Part shown: piece by piece, positions 62,476-64,000 of the stretch
Position numbering within the stretch: the first letter of the stretch is position 1
Layout of the letters: every line of letters starts with the position of its first letter
The notes under the pieces: model-generated
Told to the model about the DNA's origin: nothing
Seen by the model: the letters and a program-made list of their open reading frames with translations, nothing else
Databases searched by the model: none
Program-made: the position numbers and the translations under genes
NCBI RefSeq assembly: GCF_937616625.2
Contig: NC_065570.1
Coordinates: forward strand, 33,363,665 to 33,427,664
Length of the DNA stretch: 64,000 bases
Source: Mercurialis annua
Taxonomy: Eukaryota; Streptophyta; Magnoliopsida; Malpighiales; Euphorbiaceae
Direction: 5' to 3'

Positions 62476-64000
62476 ACGTTTACAAACTTTACGAAACAAA
62501 TCCAAGCGTTTCACATTTTTCGGAATTTAAGCCAATCGTTTACAAATGTTACAAAACAAATCCAAACATTTCACCTTTTTAGCGATTTATGCAAAACGTT
62601 TACAAATGTTACAAAAAAAATCCAAATGTTTCGCCTTTTTGCGATTGAAGCCAAACGTTTACAAACGTTACGAAACAAATCCAAACGTATCCCCTTTTAG
62701 CGATTGAAGCCAAACGTTTACAAACGTTACGAAACAAATGCAAACGTTTCACCTTTTTAGCGATTTAAGCCAAACGTTTCAAACGTTACGAAACAAATCC
62801 AAACGTTTCCCCTTTTTAGCGATTGAAGCCAAACGTTTACAAACGTCACGAAATAAATCCAATCGTCTCGCCTTTTTAGCAATTTAAGTAAAACATTTAC
62901 AAACATCACGAAACAAATCCAAGCGTTTCCCCTTTTGAACAATTTAAGCCAAACGTTTACAAACGCTACGAAACAAATTCAAACGTTTCCCCTTTTTAGA
63001 AATTTAAGCCAAACGTTTACAAATGTTACGAAAAAAATCAAACTGTTTCACCTTTTTAGCAATTTAAGCCAAACGTTTACAAACTTTATGAATCAAATCC
63101 AAACTTTTCACCTTTTTAGCTATTAAAGCCAAACGTTTACAAACGTTTCGAAATAAATCCAAATGTTTCGCCTTTTTAGCAGCTTACAAACGTTTCGAAA
63201 CAAATCCAAACATTTCACGTTTTTAGCGATTTAAGCCAAATGTTTCAAACATTACGAAACAAATCCAAACATTTCACCTTTTTAGTGATTTAAGCCAAAC
63301 GTTTACAAACATCACGAAACAAATCCAAACGTTTCGCCTTTTCAGCAATTTAAGCCAAACGTTTACAAACGTCACGAAACAAATCCAAGCGTTTCCACTT
63401 TTTAGCAATTTAAGCCAAACGTTTACAAATATTACGAAACAAATCCAAGCGTTTCACCTTTTAACAATTTAAGCCAAACATTTACAAACGCTAGAAAACA
63501 AATCCAAGTGTTTCACCTTTTTAGCAATTTAAGTGAAACGTTTACAAACTTTACGAAACAAATCCAAACGTTTCACCTTCTTAGCTATTAAAGCCAAACG
63601 TTTACAAACGTTTCGAAATAAATCCAAATGTTTTTCCTTTTTAGCAGTTTACAAACGTTACGAAACAATTCCAAACGTTTCACCTTTTTAGCAATTTAAG
63701 CCAAACCTTTACAAACGTTACAAAAAAATCCAAACGTTTCACGTTTTTAGCGATTTAAGCCAAACATTTGCAAAGGTTATGAAACAAATACAAATGTTTC
63801 ACCTTTTTAGCAATTTAAGCGAGATGTTTACGAACGTTACGAAACAAATCCAAGCATTTCATCTTTTTAGCAATTTAAGCCAAACATTTTCAAATGCTAC
63901 GAAACAAATCCAAGCGTTTCGCCTTTTTATCAAATTAAGCCAAACGTTTAAAAACTTTACGGAACAAATCCAAATGTTTCACATTTTTAGCGATTTAAGC
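62476..64000 (-). repeat. Higher-order repeat E, further partial copy
   Basis: Matches copy 1 from about 44024 with an offset of 18452 (44071 against 62523) for roughly 1.2 kb. By about 63690 it switches to the sequence found near 46260, skipping about 1 kb. It runs off the end of the window. Confidence 0.85.

Larger units (their letters stand above)
37618..64000 (-). repeat. Right satellite array, same 60-bp monomer, inverted orientation
   Basis: The reverse complement of the left array's monomer in tandem to the window's end. Positions 57781-57840 show a near-consensus copy. The plus strand is now A- and C-rich. Short monomers recur, such as those where AGCAGCTTACAAACG or AGCAGTTTACAAACG replaces the normal AGCGATTTAAGCCAAACG stretch. 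The longest stop-free stretches (59780-60388 and 61401-62012, about 200 codons) are the same 20-residue phase as on the other side and are not genes. The array continues past the window. Confidence 0.97.

Noticed and set aside
37649..63126. Longer reading frames (up to 203 codons) in the right satellite
   Set aside because: Same cause; both strands give overlapping frames over the same bases, as expected from a repeat and not from genes.
1..64000. CENP-B box in the monomer
   Set aside because: Only a TTTCG-like core is shared; the essential CGGG part of the box is absent.
1..64000. Telomeric TTTAGGG repeats, suggesting a chromosome end
   Set aside because: No run of the telomere repeat is present anywhere in the window.

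Overview
This window reads as plant nuclear heterochromatin. It has no rRNA or tRNA genes and no bacterial operon layout. About 50 of its 64 kb is one AT-rich tandem satellite with a 60-bp monomer. The rest is plant transposable-element DNA: a Ty1/copia LTR retrotransposon with a methionine-tRNA-type primer site, a six-exon gene of the plant Ptta/En/Spm (Transposase_24) type, and two CACTA-like fragments. I cannot name the species or find this satellite by name from memory.

Layout. 1-22374: left satellite array, arranged as higher-order repeats (HORs) of about 3.3/2.5 kb, 2.7 kb and 1.41 kb. 22375-30812: a degenerate Copia element on the minus strand, with LTRs at 22375-24297 and 28857-30812, and a perfect 5-bp target duplication (AACGT) that cuts one monomer. 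30813-31230: the satellite resumes in the same orientation and stops. 31231-36677: a 5.4-kb island with the transposase-like gene (six exons, 32219-35173, open throughout), a 76-bp tandem repeat, and a right end TATAGTG that looks like a CACTA terminus. 36678-36714: a 37-bp satellite sliver, now in the opposite orientation. 36715-37617: a second, non-autonomous CACTA-like element beginning CACTACTAAAAAAC. 37618-64000: the right satellite array, inverted relative to the left one. It carries looser 1.9-2.7 kb HORs, then a very recent 5983-bp tandem duplication and a 2306-bp partial third copy.

How it fits together. The window is a very large inverted pair of satellite arrays around a transposon island. 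The only gene with an intact-looking reading frame is the Transposase_24-type protein; everything in the Copia element is broken. The many 60-200 codon reading frames in the satellite arise because 60 is divisible by 3, so a stop-free phase stays open through every monomer. They are not annotated as genes. The likely setting is centromeric, pericentromeric or another heterochromatic block, but nothing in the sequence alone decides which.
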